A stretch of DNA of 64,000 nt, taken from Pseudomonas fragi. GTDB taxonomy: Bacteria > Pseudomonadota > Gammaproteobacteria > Pseudomonadales > Pseudomonadaceae. How positions within the stretch are numbered: position 1 is the stretch's first letter; the number at the start of each line of letters is the position of its first letter. Shown piece by piece: positions 28,276 through 37,482 of the stretch. The translations under genes were made by a program, and so were the position numbers. A model generated the notes under the pieces. That model was given only the letters and a program-made list of their open reading frames with translations. It did no database searches and was not told the DNA's origin. The stretch lies in contig NZ_NQKQ01000010.1 of assembly GCF_002269505.1 (NCBI RefSeq), positions 118,116-182,115 on the forward strand, written 5' to 3'.

Positions 28276-28746
28276 ATGAGCACAATTTTCAGCAGCGCCG
28301 GGCAGTTGCTGGCGGCCGAGGGCCTGGATCTGGGGCGCACCGACTGGCTGTTGCTGACCCAGGAACGGATCAACCTGTTTGCCGAGGCCACCGGTGATCA
28401 CCAGTGGATCCACGTCGACCCTGAGCGTGCCGCCCATGGCCCGTTTGGTGCCTGCATCGCCCACGGCTACCTGACTCTGGCTCTGGCCAACCTGTTTATG
28501 CCGCAACTGATGCAGTTCGAAAACCTGGCCATGGGCGTCAACTGTGGCACTGACCGGCTGCGCTTCCCGGCAGCGGTCAAGGTCGGTTCGCGAATCCGCG
28601 GCCATGGCCAGGTGGTGCGGGTGGAGGTGCTGGGTCAGGCCGTGCAGGCAGTGGTGCGCATGAGCGTCGAAATCGAAGGCAGCGAACGCCCCGGCTGTGT
28701 GGTGGACACCATCAGCCGCTACACCTTCAACCCTCTTGAACAGTGA
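28276..28746 (+). CDS. MaoC-like hydratase
   Basis: Single hot-dog MaoC protein of 156 residues from the ATG at 28276; the longer open frame overlaps the SDR gene and is not plausible. The hydratase 2 motif is present as FAEATGDHQWIHVDPERA, with the catalytic Asp and His, followed by GPFGACIAHGYLTLAL. It would hydrate an enoyl-CoA to the (R)-hydroxyacyl-CoA, the substrate type used by the SDR at 26486. The gene lies between the IpdF-like SDR and the second thiolase with gaps of ten bases each. Confidence 0.88.
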   Translation: MSTIFSSAGQLLAAEGLDLGRTDWLLLTQERINLFAEATGDHQWIHVDPERAAHGPFGACIAHGYLTLALANLFMPQLMQFENLAMGVNCGTDRLRFPAAVKVGSRIRGHGQVVRVEVLGQAVQAVVRMSVEIEGSERPGCVVDTISRYTFNPLEQ

Positions 28747-28755
28747 GCCTTGAAC

Positions 28756-29964
28756 ATGAATTTGAATGACGTTGTGATCGTATCCACCGCCCGCACGGCC
28801 CTGACCAAATCCTTCCGTGGCTCGTTCAACGATACCGAGGCGCCAGTGCTGGGCGGCCATGTGGTGCGTGCCGTCGTCGAGCGCGCAGGTATCGAGCCGG
28901 GTTCGGTGGAAGACGTGATCATGGGCGCCGCCGCCCAGCAGGGTACCCAGAGCTACAATATCGGGCGCCTGTGTGCGTACACCGGTGGCTTGCCCGATAC
29001 CGTGCCGGGCATGGCGCTCGATCGCATGTGCGCCTCGGGCCTGATGAGTATCGGCGTGGCGGCCAACGGCATTATGACCGGCGAAATGAAGATTGCCGTG
29101 GCCGGTGGCGTGGAGTCGTTGTCGCTGACCCAGAACAAGTACAAGAACACCTACCGCGCCCAGTCCGAGGCCGTGCTTGAGTGCATGCCGACGGCGTATA
29201 TCCCGATGCTTGAAACCGCCGAAATCGTCTCCCGGCGCTACAACATCAGCCGCGAAGTACAGGACCAGTATGCCCTGCAGAGCCAGCAGCGCACCGCCGC
29301 GGCCCAGGCTGAAGGCCTGTTTGCCGATGAGATCGTGCCATTGGCAGCGCGCAAGCTGTGCTTTGACAAGGAAGGCAAGCCCAGCGGCCATCAAGACGTG
29401 ATCGCGGACCGTGACGAGTGCAATCGTCCCTCCACCACCCTCGAAGACCTGTCGAGCCTCAAGCCGGTGTGGAAAGACGGCAAGTGGATTGAACAGGGTG
29501 AGTTCATTACGGCAGGCAACGCCTCGCAGTTTTCCGATGGTGCCGCTGCGGTCTTGCTGATGAGCCGTGCCGAAGCCAGACAACGTGGAATCGAAGCCCT
29601 GGGCGTGTATCGCGGGATTGCCGTGAGCGGCTGTGCGCCGGAAGAAATGGGCATTGGTCCGGTGTATGCGATTCCAAAGTTGCTCAAGCGTTTTGGCCTG
29701 AGCGTTGCGGACATTGACCTGTGGGAAATCAACGAAGCGTTCGCCTGCCAGGTGGTGCATTGCCGTGACTTTCTGCAGATTCCCAATGACCGTCTGAACG
29801 TCAATGGCGGGGCGATTGCCATTGGTCACCCGTTTGGCATGTCAGGTGCGCGGATGGTGGGGCACAGTCTGCTCGAGGGGCGTCGCCGTGGTGCGCGGTA
29901 TGTCGTGGTTGCCATGTGCATCGGTGGCGGGATGGGGGCGGCGGGGTTGTTTGAGCTGAGCTGA
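28756..29964 (+). CDS. Thiolase (acetyl-CoA C-acyltransferase)
   Basis: Thiolase of 402 residues from the ATG at 28756; an in-frame TTG at 28750 is possible. The nucleophile is Cys92 (DRMCASG), His358 lies in [12 protein letters not shown] and the second Cys is residue 388 in [11 protein letters not shown]. It differs clearly from the FadA6-like thiolase of the same operon (GHPFGMSG against GHPLGASG), so the two probably cleave different chain-shortened intermediates. It is the last gene of the rightward operon and is followed by a REP pair. Confidence 0.87.
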   Translation: MNLNDVVIVSTARTALTKSFRGSFNDTEAPVLGGHVVRAVVERAGIEPGSVEDVIMGAAAQQGTQSYNIGRLCAYTGGLPDTVPGMALDRMCASGLMSIGVAANGIMTGEMKIAVAGGVESLSLTQNKYKNTYRAQSEAVLECMPTAYIPMLETAEIVSRRYNISREVQDQYALQSQQRTAAAQAEGLFADEIVPLAARKLCFDKEGKPSGHQDVIADRDECNRPSTTLEDLSSLKPVWKDGKWIEQGEFITAGNASQFSDGAAAVLLMSRAEARQRGIEALGVYRGIAVSGCAPEEMGIGPVYAIPKLLKRFGLSVADIDLWEINEAFACQVVHCRDFLQIPNDRLNVNGGAIAIGHPFGMSGARMVGHSLLEGRRRGARYVVVAMCIGGGMGAAGLFELS

Positions 29965-29984
29965 AGGCAGGGGGACAGTTTCTT

Positions 29985-30072
29985 TGTGGGAGCGGGCTTG
30001 CCCGCGATTCAGGCAATGCGGTCAGGCAGGCATACTGCGGCGCGGCCATCGCGGGCAAGCCCGGCTTCCACA
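29985..30072. repeat. Inverted pair of Pseudomonas REP elements
   Basis: TGTGGGAGCGGGCTTGCCCG starts the left copy and the right copy ends in the reverse complement form (GGGCAAGCCCGGCTTCCACA). Each copy contains its own hairpin around GGGCTTGCCC. It lies after the last thiolase gene. Similar pairs are at 37394-37458 and 43349-43437. Confidence 0.85.
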
Positions 30073-30193
30073 GGGAGGGCAGGGGGGTGTAGGAATTAGT
30101 CGTGTGGATAGGTGCGTTCGGGCAGGGAAGCAGTACAATTGCGCTTTTTTACCGGGCATGGACGCTGTTCGGCATCTGTTCACGAGAAGGCCC

Positions 30194-32290
30194 ATGGTTT
30201 CCGCTAGTTACTCCCCCGCGCTGGTTCTGATTTCCTTGTGTGTCGCCATTCTGGCTTCGTACACCGCCCTTGATCTGAGTGGTCGCATCGCCACGGCGCG
30301 AGGCCGGGCCGTGTACCTGTGGATCGCCGGCGGCGCACTGGCCATGGGTTTTGGCGTGTGGTCGATGCATTTTATCGGCATGCTCGCGCTGGAGTTGCCA
30401 CTGGCGCTGGGCTACGACCTGGGGCTGACCCTGTGGTCATTGCTGGTGGCCATCCTGTCGTGCGGTTTTGCCTTGTGGCTGGTCAGTCAGCCGCGGTTGC
30501 CGGCCCTGCAATTGCTGTTCGGTGCCCTGATCATGGGCGCGGGCATCAGTGCCATGCACTACAGCGGTATGGCTGCGTTGCGCATGCAACCTGGCATCGA
30601 TTACGACCCGGCGTTGTTTGGCCTGTCGCTGCTGATTGCGGTGGGCGCTTCGGCTGCCGCGTTGTCGATTGCCTTTCGATTGCGCCGGCAAACCCCCTAT
30701 GTGCGGCTGATGCGCGGTGGCGCTGCGGTGATCATGGGCCTGGCAATTGTCGGCATGCATTACACCGGCATGGCCGCAGCCAATTTTCCCATCGGCAGTT
30801 TTTGCGGTGCGGCCATCGACGGCTTGAGCGGTAACGGCCTGGACAACCTGGTGCTGGTATCCAGCCTGGCGGTGCTGGTAATCGCCTTGCTGACCTCGAT
30901 CTTTGATGCCCGTCTCGATGCCCGTACGGCGGCCCTGGCGGACTCCCTGACCCTGGCCAACGAAGAGCTGACCCAACTGGCCCTGCACGACACTTTGACC
31001 GGGCTGCCCAACCGCATCCTGCTGGCTGACCGCATCAGTCAGGCAATGAACAAGGTGGCGGAGCAGGGCGGCTGTTTCTCGCTGATGTTTATCGACCTGG
31101 ATGGTTTCAAACCGGTCAACGATGCCTTTGGTCATCACCTGGGCGACCGTTTACTGCGCGAGGTGGCCTTGCGCTTGCGCGAGCAGTTGCGCAGCCAGGA
31201 CACCCTGGCGCGGATTGGCGGCGACGAATTTGTGCTGCTGGTGCGCCTGCTGGAGCCGGATGACGCGCCGCAGGTAGCTGCACGTCAGGTGGGTCTGTTG
31301 TCCAGGGCGTTTCGGGTCGATGAGCATGAGCTGTTGATCTCTGCCAGTGTCGGTATCGCGCTGTACCCCGGCAACGGCCTGACCGCCGAAGAATTGCTGA
31401 TGAACGCCGACGCGGCGATGTATCACGCCAAGGGCGCGGGCAAAAACGGCTACAGCTTTTTCGACGCCTCGATGAACACCAATGCCCGTAAGCAATTGCA
31501 ACTGCTGCAGGACTTGCGCCAGGCCCTGGAACTGCAGCAGTTTCGCCTGCACTACCAGCCCAAGTTCGATGCCAGCAACAGCCAGCCGGTGGGGGCCGAA
31601 GCGCTGTTGCGCTGGGAACATCCGCAGCAGGGGTTACTGCTGCCGGAAGAGTTTATCGACCTGGCGGAAAAAACCGGCCTGATCATCCCCATTGGCGAGT
31701 GGGTGCTCAATGAAGCGTGCCGCCAGATGCGCATCTGGTTTGATCAGGGCTATAGCCACTGGCGTATTGCAGTCAATCTGTCGGCGTTGCAGTTCTGTTA
31801 TTCCGGGCTGGTCGACAGCGTGGTCGCGGCGCTGGAGCGCCACTGCCTGCCCGCCAACAGCCTGACTCTGGAAATCACCGAAACCACCGCCATGAGCGAT
31901 GCCGATGCGAGCATGGTGGTGTTGCAGCGCTTATCGCAAATGGGTGTGGACCTGTCCATCGACGACTTTGGTACTGGTTACTCCAGCCTGATGTACCTCA
32001 AGCGCCTGCCGGCCAATGAACTGAAGATCGACCGCGGCTTTGTGCGCGACCTGGAGCATGACAGCGACGATGCGGCGATTGTCTCGGCCATTGTCGCGCT
32101 GGGCCAGGCCCTGGGTTTACGCATCGTTGCCGAAGGGGTGGAGACCGATACCCAGCAAAGCTTTCTGACCTCCCTTGGCTGTGACGCTCTGCAGGGTTTT
32201 CTGCTGGGCGAGCCCTTGCCGGCGGAACAGTTTATGGCCGATATCCACAGCGCCACACCCGTCGGGCCGGTCAACAAGACGGCGACCTGA
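30194..32290 (+). CDS. mucR: MHYT-GGDEF-EAL cyclic di-GMP protein, MucR-like
   Basis: The protein has 698 residues from the ATG at 30194, preceded by AGAAGG; longer frames run through a REP element. The N-terminal MHYT membrane sensor has about seven helices with the motifs MHFIGM, MHYSGM and MHYTGM, which may bind a metal and sense a gas. The GGDEF domain is intact (RIGGDEF) with an I-site RSQD. The EAL domain is also intact (AEALLRW, EITET, DDFGTGYSS, VAEGVET). The protein could therefore both make and break cyclic di-GMP. P. aeruginosa MucR, with this architecture and length, controls alginate and biofilm dispersal; orthology is inferred from architecture and the first residues. Confidence 0.88.
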   Translation: MVSASYSPALVLISLCVAILASYTALDLSGRIATARGRAVYLWIAGGALAMGFGVWSMHFIGMLALELPLALGYDLGLTLWSLLVAILSCGFALWLVSQPRLPALQLLFGALIMGAGISAMHYSGMAALRMQPGIDYDPALFGLSLLIAVGASAAALSIAFRLRRQTPYVRLMRGGAAVIMGLAIVGMHYTGMAAANFPIGSFCGAAIDGLSGNGLDNLVLVSSLAVLVIALLTSIFDARLDARTAALADSLTLANEELTQLALHDTLTGLPNRILLADRISQAMNKVAEQGGCFSLMFIDLDGFKPVNDAFGHHLGDRLLREVALRLREQLRSQDTLARIGGDEFVLLVRLLEPDDAPQVAARQVGLLSRAFRVDEHELLISASVGIALYPGNGLTAEELLMNADAAMYHAKGAGKNGYSFFDASMNTNARKQLQLLQDLRQALELQQFRLHYQPKFDASNSQPVGAEALLRWEHPQQGLLLPEEFIDLAEKTGLIIPIGEWVLNEACRQMRIWFDQGYSHWRIAVNLSALQFCYSGLVDSVVAALERHCLPANSLTLEITETTAMSDADASMVVLQRLSQMGVDLSIDDFGTGYSSLMYLKRLPANELKIDRGFVRDLEHDSDDAAIVSAIVALGQALGLRIVAEGVETDTQQSFLTSLGCDALQGFLLGEPLPAEQFMADIHSATPVGPVNKTAT

Positions 32291-32356
32291 CAAAACCAGG
32301 CCTTCGCGGTTATTCTGACGGCCTGATCTGGATTGGTGTAAGGGGAACACGTATTT

Positions 32357-33103
32357 ATGGATAAAGTCATCGTGATCACCGGCGGCAGCCGCGGCATAGG
32401 CGCTGCAACGGCCTTGCTGGCTGCCAGGCAGGGTTATCGGATCTGCATCAACTACCTGACCGATGATGCGGCGGCCCATGAGGTACTGGCGCAGGTTCGT
32501 GCCCTTGGCGCCAAGGCCATTGCCGTACGTGCCGATGTCAGCGACGAAGATGAAATCATTCGTCTGTTTCTCGAAGTCGACGAGCAGTTGGGGCCTGTCA
32601 CCGCACTGGTCAACAACGCCGGCACCGTGGGGCTGAAATCGCGGGTCGACGAGTTGACCGACCTGCGCATCATGCACACCCTGAAAACCAACGTGCTGGG
32701 GCCCATCCTGTGCGCCAAGCATGCCGTGCTGCGCATGTCGCCACGCTACGGCGGGCAGGGCGGCAATATCGTCAACGTGTCGTCGGTGGCGGCCCGCCTG
32801 GGCTCGCCCGGCGAGTATGTCGATTACGCCGCCTCCAAGGGCGCGCTGGACACCTTCACCCTGGGCTTGTCCAAGGAGCTGGCGGGCGAAGGGATCCGGG
32901 TCAACGCGGTGCGTCCGGGCTATATCTTCACCGATTTTCACGCCCTGAGTGGCGACCCGGGCCGGGTCAGCAAGCTTGAACCGATTATCCCGATGGGCCG
33001 TGGCGGGCGTCCCGAAGAAGTGGCCGAAGCCATTGTGTGGCTGCTGTCGGACAAGGCGTCGTATACCACCGGCACCTTTCTCGACCTGGGCGGCGGTCGC
33101 TGA
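32357..33103 (+). CDS. SDR family oxidoreductase (YgfF-like)
   Basis: Short-chain dehydrogenase of 248 residues with the cofactor motif TGGSRGIGAAT and catalytic Tyr157 and Lys161 (DYAASKGA). The segment NYLTDDAAAHEV after the second strand suggests NADP preference. E. coli YgfF and glucose-1-dehydrogenase-like SDRs look similar. It stands alone after the MucR-like gene and is not part of the catabolic operon. AAGGGGAA lies upstream of the ATG. The substrate cannot be told from the sequence. Confidence 0.85.
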   Translation: MDKVIVITGGSRGIGAATALLAARQGYRICINYLTDDAAAHEVLAQVRALGAKAIAVRADVSDEDEIIRLFLEVDEQLGPVTALVNNAGTVGLKSRVDELTDLRIMHTLKTNVLGPILCAKHAVLRMSPRYGGQGGNIVNVSSVAARLGSPGEYVDYAASKGALDTFTLGLSKELAGEGIRVNAVRPGYIFTDFHALSGDPGRVSKLEPIIPMGRGGRPEEVAEAIVWLLSDKASYTTGTFLDLGGGR

Positions 33104-33117
33104 TTTCGCACAATCTT

Positions 33118-33243
33118 TGTAGTCGCTGAGGAGCGAAGCTAGGCTGCGATCGGCTGCCTCGGTGTAACAGATTCATTGAGGCGTCAGGGTTTGCGATCGC
33201 TGCGCGACCGATCGCAGCCTCGCTTCGCTCCGCAGCGACTACA
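33118..33243. repeat. Inverted repeat of the TGTAGTCGCTG family
   Basis: The ends TGTAGTCGCTG and CAGCGACTACA are exact 11-base complements. The internal sequence is rich in GCGATCG-type blocks that can pair (GAGCGAAG with CTTCGCTC, GCTGCGATCGG with CCGATCGCAGC). It lies between the SDR gene and the fecI promoter. Related elements are at 47807 and 54601. Confidence 0.75.
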
Positions 33244-33303
33244 GGTATTTATGGCAGGTTTTTACGGCGCGTATTTACGGCTTGCCATTTCGCGTCACTC
33301 GAC

Positions 33304-33322
33304 GATAATGCGACTTATTGCT
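33304..33322. promoter_or_regulatory. Candidate Fur box upstream of fecI-type sigma gene
   Basis: GATAATGCGACTTATTGCT agrees with the 19-base Fur consensus GATAATGATAATCATTATC at 12 of 19 positions, including the first seven. It ends 21 bases before the sigma factor start codon, so bound Fur would block the promoter. Iron control of FecI-type sigma genes by Fur is the rule in Pseudomonas. Confidence 0.6.
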
Positions 33323-33343
33323 ATTTAAGTATGGTTATCTATC

Positions 33344-33856
33344 GTGTCGAGCCCTGTGGATCCCAAGAGCCTGCTGGCCAGCCTTTATCATGACAATCAC
33401 GCATGGTTGCGTGGCTGGCTGTCGCGACAGGTGCGTTGCCCGCAGGATGCGGCAGACCTGACCCAGGACACATTTTTGCGTGCGTGGGATGCCCGCCAGC
33501 TTGAACGTATCCAGGAACCACGGGCTTACCTGAGTACCGTGGCCCGGCGCTTGCTGTGTTCACTGTGGCGGCGGCGCAAGCTGGAGCAATCCTATCTCGA
33601 CCAGTTGGCCAGTCTGCCACTGGCCTTTGCGCCGTCCGCCGAAGACATGGCCCTGGTTCGCGAAGCCATCGAAGCCATTGACCGTGCACTGGAAGGCTTG
33701 CCTTCGCGGGTCAAGCGGGCTTTTTTGCTCAATCGCCTTGAGGGCATGCCCCAGCAGGCCATTGCCGGGCTGTTGGGCGTCTCGCTGGCGACCGTTGAGC
33801 GCGACCTGCGCCGCGCCTTTGTTCATTGCCTGTCGCAGACGGTGGAGTGCCAATGA
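33344..33856 (+). CDS. fecI: FecI-type extracytoplasmic-function sigma factor
   Basis: The protein has 170 residues starting at GTG (33344); a second in-frame GTG at 33356 is an alternative, and neither has a strong ribosome site. Region 2 includes DLTQDTFLRAWDAR, which contacts the -10 element. Region 4 includes FLLNRLEGMPQQAIAGLLGV followed by the recognition helix, and SLATVERDLRRAF is typical of FecI. It would direct RNA polymerase to the receptor gene at 34932 when the receptor reports its siderophore. Its stop overlaps the fecR start by four bases (ATGA). Confidence 0.9.
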   Translation: MSSPVDPKSLLASLYHDNHAWLRGWLSRQVRCPQDAADLTQDTFLRAWDARQLERIQEPRAYLSTVARRLLCSLWRRRKLEQSYLDQLASLPLAFAPSAEDMALVREAIEAIDRALEGLPSRVKRAFLLNRLEGMPQQAIAGLLGVSLATVERDLRRAFVHCLSQTVECQ

Positions 33857-34830
33857 GTACAGCCAAGGTTGATCCGATCACCCGTGCCGCCATTGACTGG
33901 ATGCTGCGCCTTGAGTCCGGCCAGGCTTGTCCGTCAGAGCGACAGGTGTTCAAGGCCTGGTTGGCCGAGAACCCCGCGCATCTGGCCGCGTGGCAGCGCG
34001 TTGCCGGGGTGCTGCAAGCCCCGATGGCCGATTTGCAATCGGTTGAGCGGCGCAGTCCGGGGCAGTTGCAGGCTGCGCGTCGGGCGCTGCTGGCCAGTGC
34101 ATCGCCTTCGGGTAAAAAGGCCTTGCAGGGTGGTCTGTTGCTGTTGTTGCTCGGCCTCGGTGCTGCTGGAATGGTAGACCGGGTTACACCCCTGGCGGGT
34201 TTGACGGCCGATTACCAGACGGCCACCGGCGAGCGCAAAACCATCGAACTTGCAGACGGCAGCCTGCTGACGCTAAATGCGCGCAGCGCCGTCGATGTCG
34301 AGTTCAGCAGCGGCCAGCGGCGCGTGCGTTTGCGCGCAGGCGAGCTGCAGGTGGATGTAGCCGCCGATGCCCGGCGTCCGTTCGTGGTCGCCACGGCGCA
34401 GGGCCAGGTGCAGGCCCTGGGTACGCGCTTCATGGTGCGCCAGGGGACTGACGAAAGCCTGGCCAGTGTGCAGCAGCACAGCGTGCAACTGGACACCCTG
34501 GGCGGCCTGCAACGGCGCATCGAAACCGGGCAGGCGGTGTCGTTCACCGCGACCCAGATAGACCCGCAAACCCCGACATCCCGCAGCCAGACCGACTGGC
34601 TGGCAGGGCGGGTGGAGCTGCATGACGAACCGTTGTCGGCTCTGATTGAGGCACTGCGGCCGTATCAGACCGGCATGCTGCGCATCAGTCCCGAAGCTGC
34701 TCGGGTTCGGGTGTTCGGGGTTTTCCCGCTGGGCAACACCCCGCAGACCTTGAGTGCGCTGGCGCAAACCCTGCCGATCAAAGTCACCCGCTATGGGCCG
34801 TGGCTGACCCTGATTGATGTACGCGGGTAA
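33853..34830 (+). CDS. fecR: FecR-type anti-sigma/signal transducer
   Basis: The protein has 325 residues from the ATG at 33853, with GGAG upstream. The cytoplasmic N-terminus (about residues 10-52, AIDWMLRLESG then FKAWLAENPAHLAAWQRV) binds the sigma factor. One membrane helix lies at about residues 93-113 (GGLLLLLLGLGAAGMV). The periplasmic FecR domain follows (TATGERKTIELADGSLLTLN), with a C-terminal region that contacts the receptor signalling domain. The order sigma, transducer, receptor is that of cell-surface signalling systems. It lies 101 bases before the receptor start. Confidence 0.92.
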   Translation: MSTAKVDPITRAAIDWMLRLESGQACPSERQVFKAWLAENPAHLAAWQRVAGVLQAPMADLQSVERRSPGQLQAARRALLASASPSGKKALQGGLLLLLLGLGAAGMVDRVTPLAGLTADYQTATGERKTIELADGSLLTLNARSAVDVEFSSGQRRVRLRAGELQVDVAADARRPFVVATAQGQVQALGTRFMVRQGTDESLASVQQHSVQLDTLGGLQRRIETGQAVSFTATQIDPQTPTSRSQTDWLAGRVELHDEPLSALIEALRPYQTGMLRISPEAARVRVFGVFPLGNTPQTLSALAQTLPIKVTRYGPWLTLIDVRG

Positions 34831-34880
34831 AAAACTACCGAATGCGAATTAATTGCAAATAGCGTGAGGGGAAACCTTTG

Positions 34881-34919
34881 CTCGTTGGTCAAGGTTACAA
34901 CTGCCTACCTTGCAACGAG
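34881..34919 (+). promoter_or_regulatory. Hairpin in the 5' leader of the receptor gene
   Basis: CTCGTTG plus CAAGG (34881-34887, 34890-34894) pair with CCTTGCAACGAG (34908-34919): a 12-base-pair stem with a two-base bulge and a 13-base loop. The stem ends directly before the ribosome site AAAGGA. It could influence translation or mRNA stability. Confidence 0.55.
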
Positions 34920-34931
34920 AAAGGACGCCCC

Positions 34932-37367
34932 ATGCCGTACGCCCATCCCAAAACCTGCCTGCTGGCGCTGGCCATCACCCTGAGTATTGCTGGCTACGCG
35001 CCAAGTGCGATGGCCGAGGCCATGCCCGGCGAGCAAACTGCCGTGCGCTTTTTTGACCTGCCTGCCGCGCCCCTGGGCGTGACCTTGAGCCGCATCGCCC
35101 GCGACAGCAACCTGACCCTGTCAGTGGCGCCCGCGTTGCTGCAGGGCAAGACGTCGGCAGCGGTGAATGGCATGTACACCCCGCAACAGGCGGCCGAGCA
35201 TGCCCTGGCAGGCAGCGGTCTGGGCCTGAGCGTGACTGACAGCGGCGCCCTCAGTGTTTACCCGCAGGCCGGGGCGGGGGCATTGAATCTGGGCGCGACC
35301 AACGTATCGGCACGTCTGGGGGAGGATGGTCGTGGCCACGTCGACGGCTTTGTCGCCACCCGTTCGGCGACAGCCACCAAAACCGATACGCCGATTCTGG
35401 AAGTTCCGCAAACCATCAACGTGGTCACCGCCGACCAGGTTGAGGTGCAAGGTGCCCGCGACCTGACCCAGGCGCTGCGCTACACCCCGGGGCTGAGCAC
35501 CAACGGCTACACCGACCGCAACACCATTGCCGACGAAATCACCAGTCGCGGTTTTGCCCCGACCCTGCTCTACCTTGATGGCGCCTATCTGCCTTCGGCC
35601 GGTAGCCTGGGTGGCACCCCGCAAATAGACCCCTATACCCTGGAGCGCATCGAAGTGCTCAAAGGGCCGTCTTCGGTGCTTTACGGGCAAAACCAGCCGG
35701 GAGGCATGATCAATATGGTGTCCAAGCGCCCGAGCACCGAGGCCAGACATCAAATCAAGGTCGGCACCGGCAGCTTTGACCGTTACAACCTCGCCTTTGA
35801 TACCACCGGCCCGCTGGACGATGCCAAAACCCTGAGCTACCGGCTGACAGGTGTCGCCAATACCGGCAGCGAACAAGTGGACTACACCGAAGACTCGCGC
35901 ATGCTGCTGGCGCCAAGCTTTACCTGGGCCCCTGATGACAGCACCGAACTGACGGTGTACGCGCAATTGCAACGCGATGATGCCCTGGCCGACTATCAGG
36001 CCTTGCCCGCGGTGGGCAGCCTGTACCGCAACTCCCAGGGCAACAAGATTGATCGCGACACGTTTTTGGGCGACTCGAAATGGAACGACTACAAGCGCGA
36101 CCAGTATGTGCTCGGCTATCAGTTTTCCCATGCCTTCAACGAGATCATGACTTATCGTCAGAGCCTGAGCTACATCGACGTCAATGACCGCTACAAGGGT
36201 TTCTACCTCAACCGTTTCGTCACTGCTCCGGACGGTGCCACCGACACCCATGCCAGCCGCACCAAGCTCGACTGGCGCCAGCAAAACAGTTCGTACACAT
36301 TCGACAACCACCTGCAAAGCGACTTCACTACCGGGCCAGTGCAGCACACCCTGCTGGTGGGGCTGGACTACCGTGATTTCACCCGCAAGTACCAGGGCTA
36401 CAACCTGTCCGGCAGCGAGGTGATTGACCTCTACAATCCCACCCACTACCGCACCGCGGGAGTGCCGACCCTGACCACAAAATGGGATAACAGGGTCAGG
36501 CAGACCGGTGTGTATGTGCAGGACCAGATCAAGCTGGACAACTTTATCCTGACCATTGGCGGTCGCCAGGATTGGGCCAAGGTCGACAACAATGACTTGC
36601 TGGCCAACTCCCACGAGATACAGAACGACAACAAGTTCACCGGGCGTGTGGGCCTGACCTACGTCACCTCGTTTGGCCTGGCGCCGTACATCAGCTACAC
36701 CGAATCGTTCCTGCCGTCAGTGGGCACATCGGCGCCGGACCGTGGCGGCAAGGCATTCGAACCGATGACGGGCAAGCAATATGAAGTGGGGGTCAAATAC
36801 CAACCCAATGACAGCACGTTGCTCACCGCCTCGGTGTTCGAGATCACCCAGCAAAACGTCCTGACCGGTGACCTGGAGTATCTGGAATATCAGGTTCAGG
36901 CAGGTGAGGTCAGGTCGCGGGGCATTGAAGTTGAAGGTAAGAGCAGCTTCAACAACATCGACCTGATCGCGTCGGTGTCATATCTGGACGTGTTCTACAC
37001 CAAGTCCAACTACGGCAATGAAGGCAACCGCAGTGAGGCTCAATCACCGTGGGCGGCGAGTATCTGGGCAGACTACCACTTCACCGGGCAGGCCCTGGCG
37101 GGCGTGACGCTGGGCGGCGGTGCACGTTACACCGGGAAAAACTACGGCGACTCGGCCAACACCTTCAAGACCCCGTCGTTTGTGGTCTATGACGCGACGC
37201 TCAGCTATGACCTGGCAGCACTGGACCCGAGTCTCAAAGGGGTCAGCACCCGCCTCAACGTGCAAAACCTGTTCGATCGCGAGTACGTATCGTCATGCAA
37301 CTACAGCTTTGGCTGTTACTACGGCCAGCAGCGCACGGCGGCGCTGGAGGTCAAGTACGATTGGTGA
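34932..37367 (+). CDS. TonB-dependent siderophore receptor with signalling domain (FecA/FpvA type)
   Basis: Outer-membrane transducer of 811 residues from the ATG at 34932 (ribosome site AAAGGA). A signal peptide of about 31 residues ends at AMAEA. The periplasmic STN signalling domain covers about residues 40-110 (DLPAAPLGVTLSRIARDSNL). A linker then the plug follow (TPILEVPQTINVV, ALRYTPGLS, IEVLKGPSSVLYGQNQPGG), and the 22-strand barrel ends in aromatic Trp (EVKYDW). The plug motifs are those of hydroxamate or mixed siderophore receptors. It should be activated through FecR and FecI encoded just upstream. The siderophore is unknown, and no biosynthesis genes are nearby, so uptake of a foreign siderophore is likely. 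Confidence 0.92.
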   Translation: MPYAHPKTCLLALAITLSIAGYAPSAMAEAMPGEQTAVRFFDLPAAPLGVTLSRIARDSNLTLSVAPALLQGKTSAAVNGMYTPQQAAEHALAGSGLGLSVTDSGALSVYPQAGAGALNLGATNVSARLGEDGRGHVDGFVATRSATATKTDTPILEVPQTINVVTADQVEVQGARDLTQALRYTPGLSTNGYTDRNTIADEITSRGFAPTLLYLDGAYLPSAGSLGGTPQIDPYTLERIEVLKGPSSVLYGQNQPGGMINMVSKRPSTEARHQIKVGTGSFDRYNLAFDTTGPLDDAKTLSYRLTGVANTGSEQVDYTEDSRMLLAPSFTWAPDDSTELTVYAQLQRDDALADYQALPAVGSLYRNSQGNKIDRDTFLGDSKWNDYKRDQYVLGYQFSHAFNEIMTYRQSLSYIDVNDRYKGFYLNRFVTAPDGATDTHASRTKLDWRQQNSSYTFDNHLQSDFTTGPVQHTLLVGLDYRDFTRKYQGYNLSGSEVIDLYNPTHYRTAGVPTLTTKWDNRVRQTGVYVQDQIKLDNFILTIGGRQDWAKVDNNDLLANSHEIQNDNKFTGRVGLTYVTSFGLAPYISYTESFLPSVGTSAPDRGGKAFEPMTGKQYEVGVKYQPNDSTLLTASVFEITQQNVLTGDLEYLEYQVQAGEVRSRGIEVEGKSSFNNIDLIASVSYLDVFYTKSNYGNEGNRSEAQSPWAASIWADYHFTGQALAGVTLGGGARYTGKNYGDSANTFKTPSFVVYDATLSYDLAALDPSLKGVSTRLNVQNLFDREYVSSCNYSFGCYYGQQRTAALEVKYDW

Positions 37368-37393
37368 TGTGCCTGATACAGCGGATCGCCCGA

Positions 37394-37458
37394 ATCGCGA
37401 ACAAGCCCGCTCCCACAAGGGCGGCGCAATTGCTGTGGGAGCCGGGCTTGCCCGCGAT
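37394..37458. repeat. Inverted pair of Pseudomonas REP elements
   Basis: The left copy (starting ATCGCGAACAAGCCC) and the right copy (starting TGTGGGAGCCGGGC) face each other across 16 bases. It lies between the convergent receptor and AGE epimerase genes and may serve in termination or mRNA protection. Confidence 0.85.
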
Positions 37459-37482
37459 GGCCTCGCCCCGGTATGCCAGCTT

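Noticed and set aside
28246..29829. 527-codon minus-strand frame
   Set aside because: It is a shadow of the MaoC and thiolase genes; composition is His/Gln-rich and no domain is recognisable.
34857..34890. FecI-type promoter before the receptor gene
   Set aside because: A GGGGAAACC block could be a -35, but no matching -10 could be fixed, so I do not claim a promoter.
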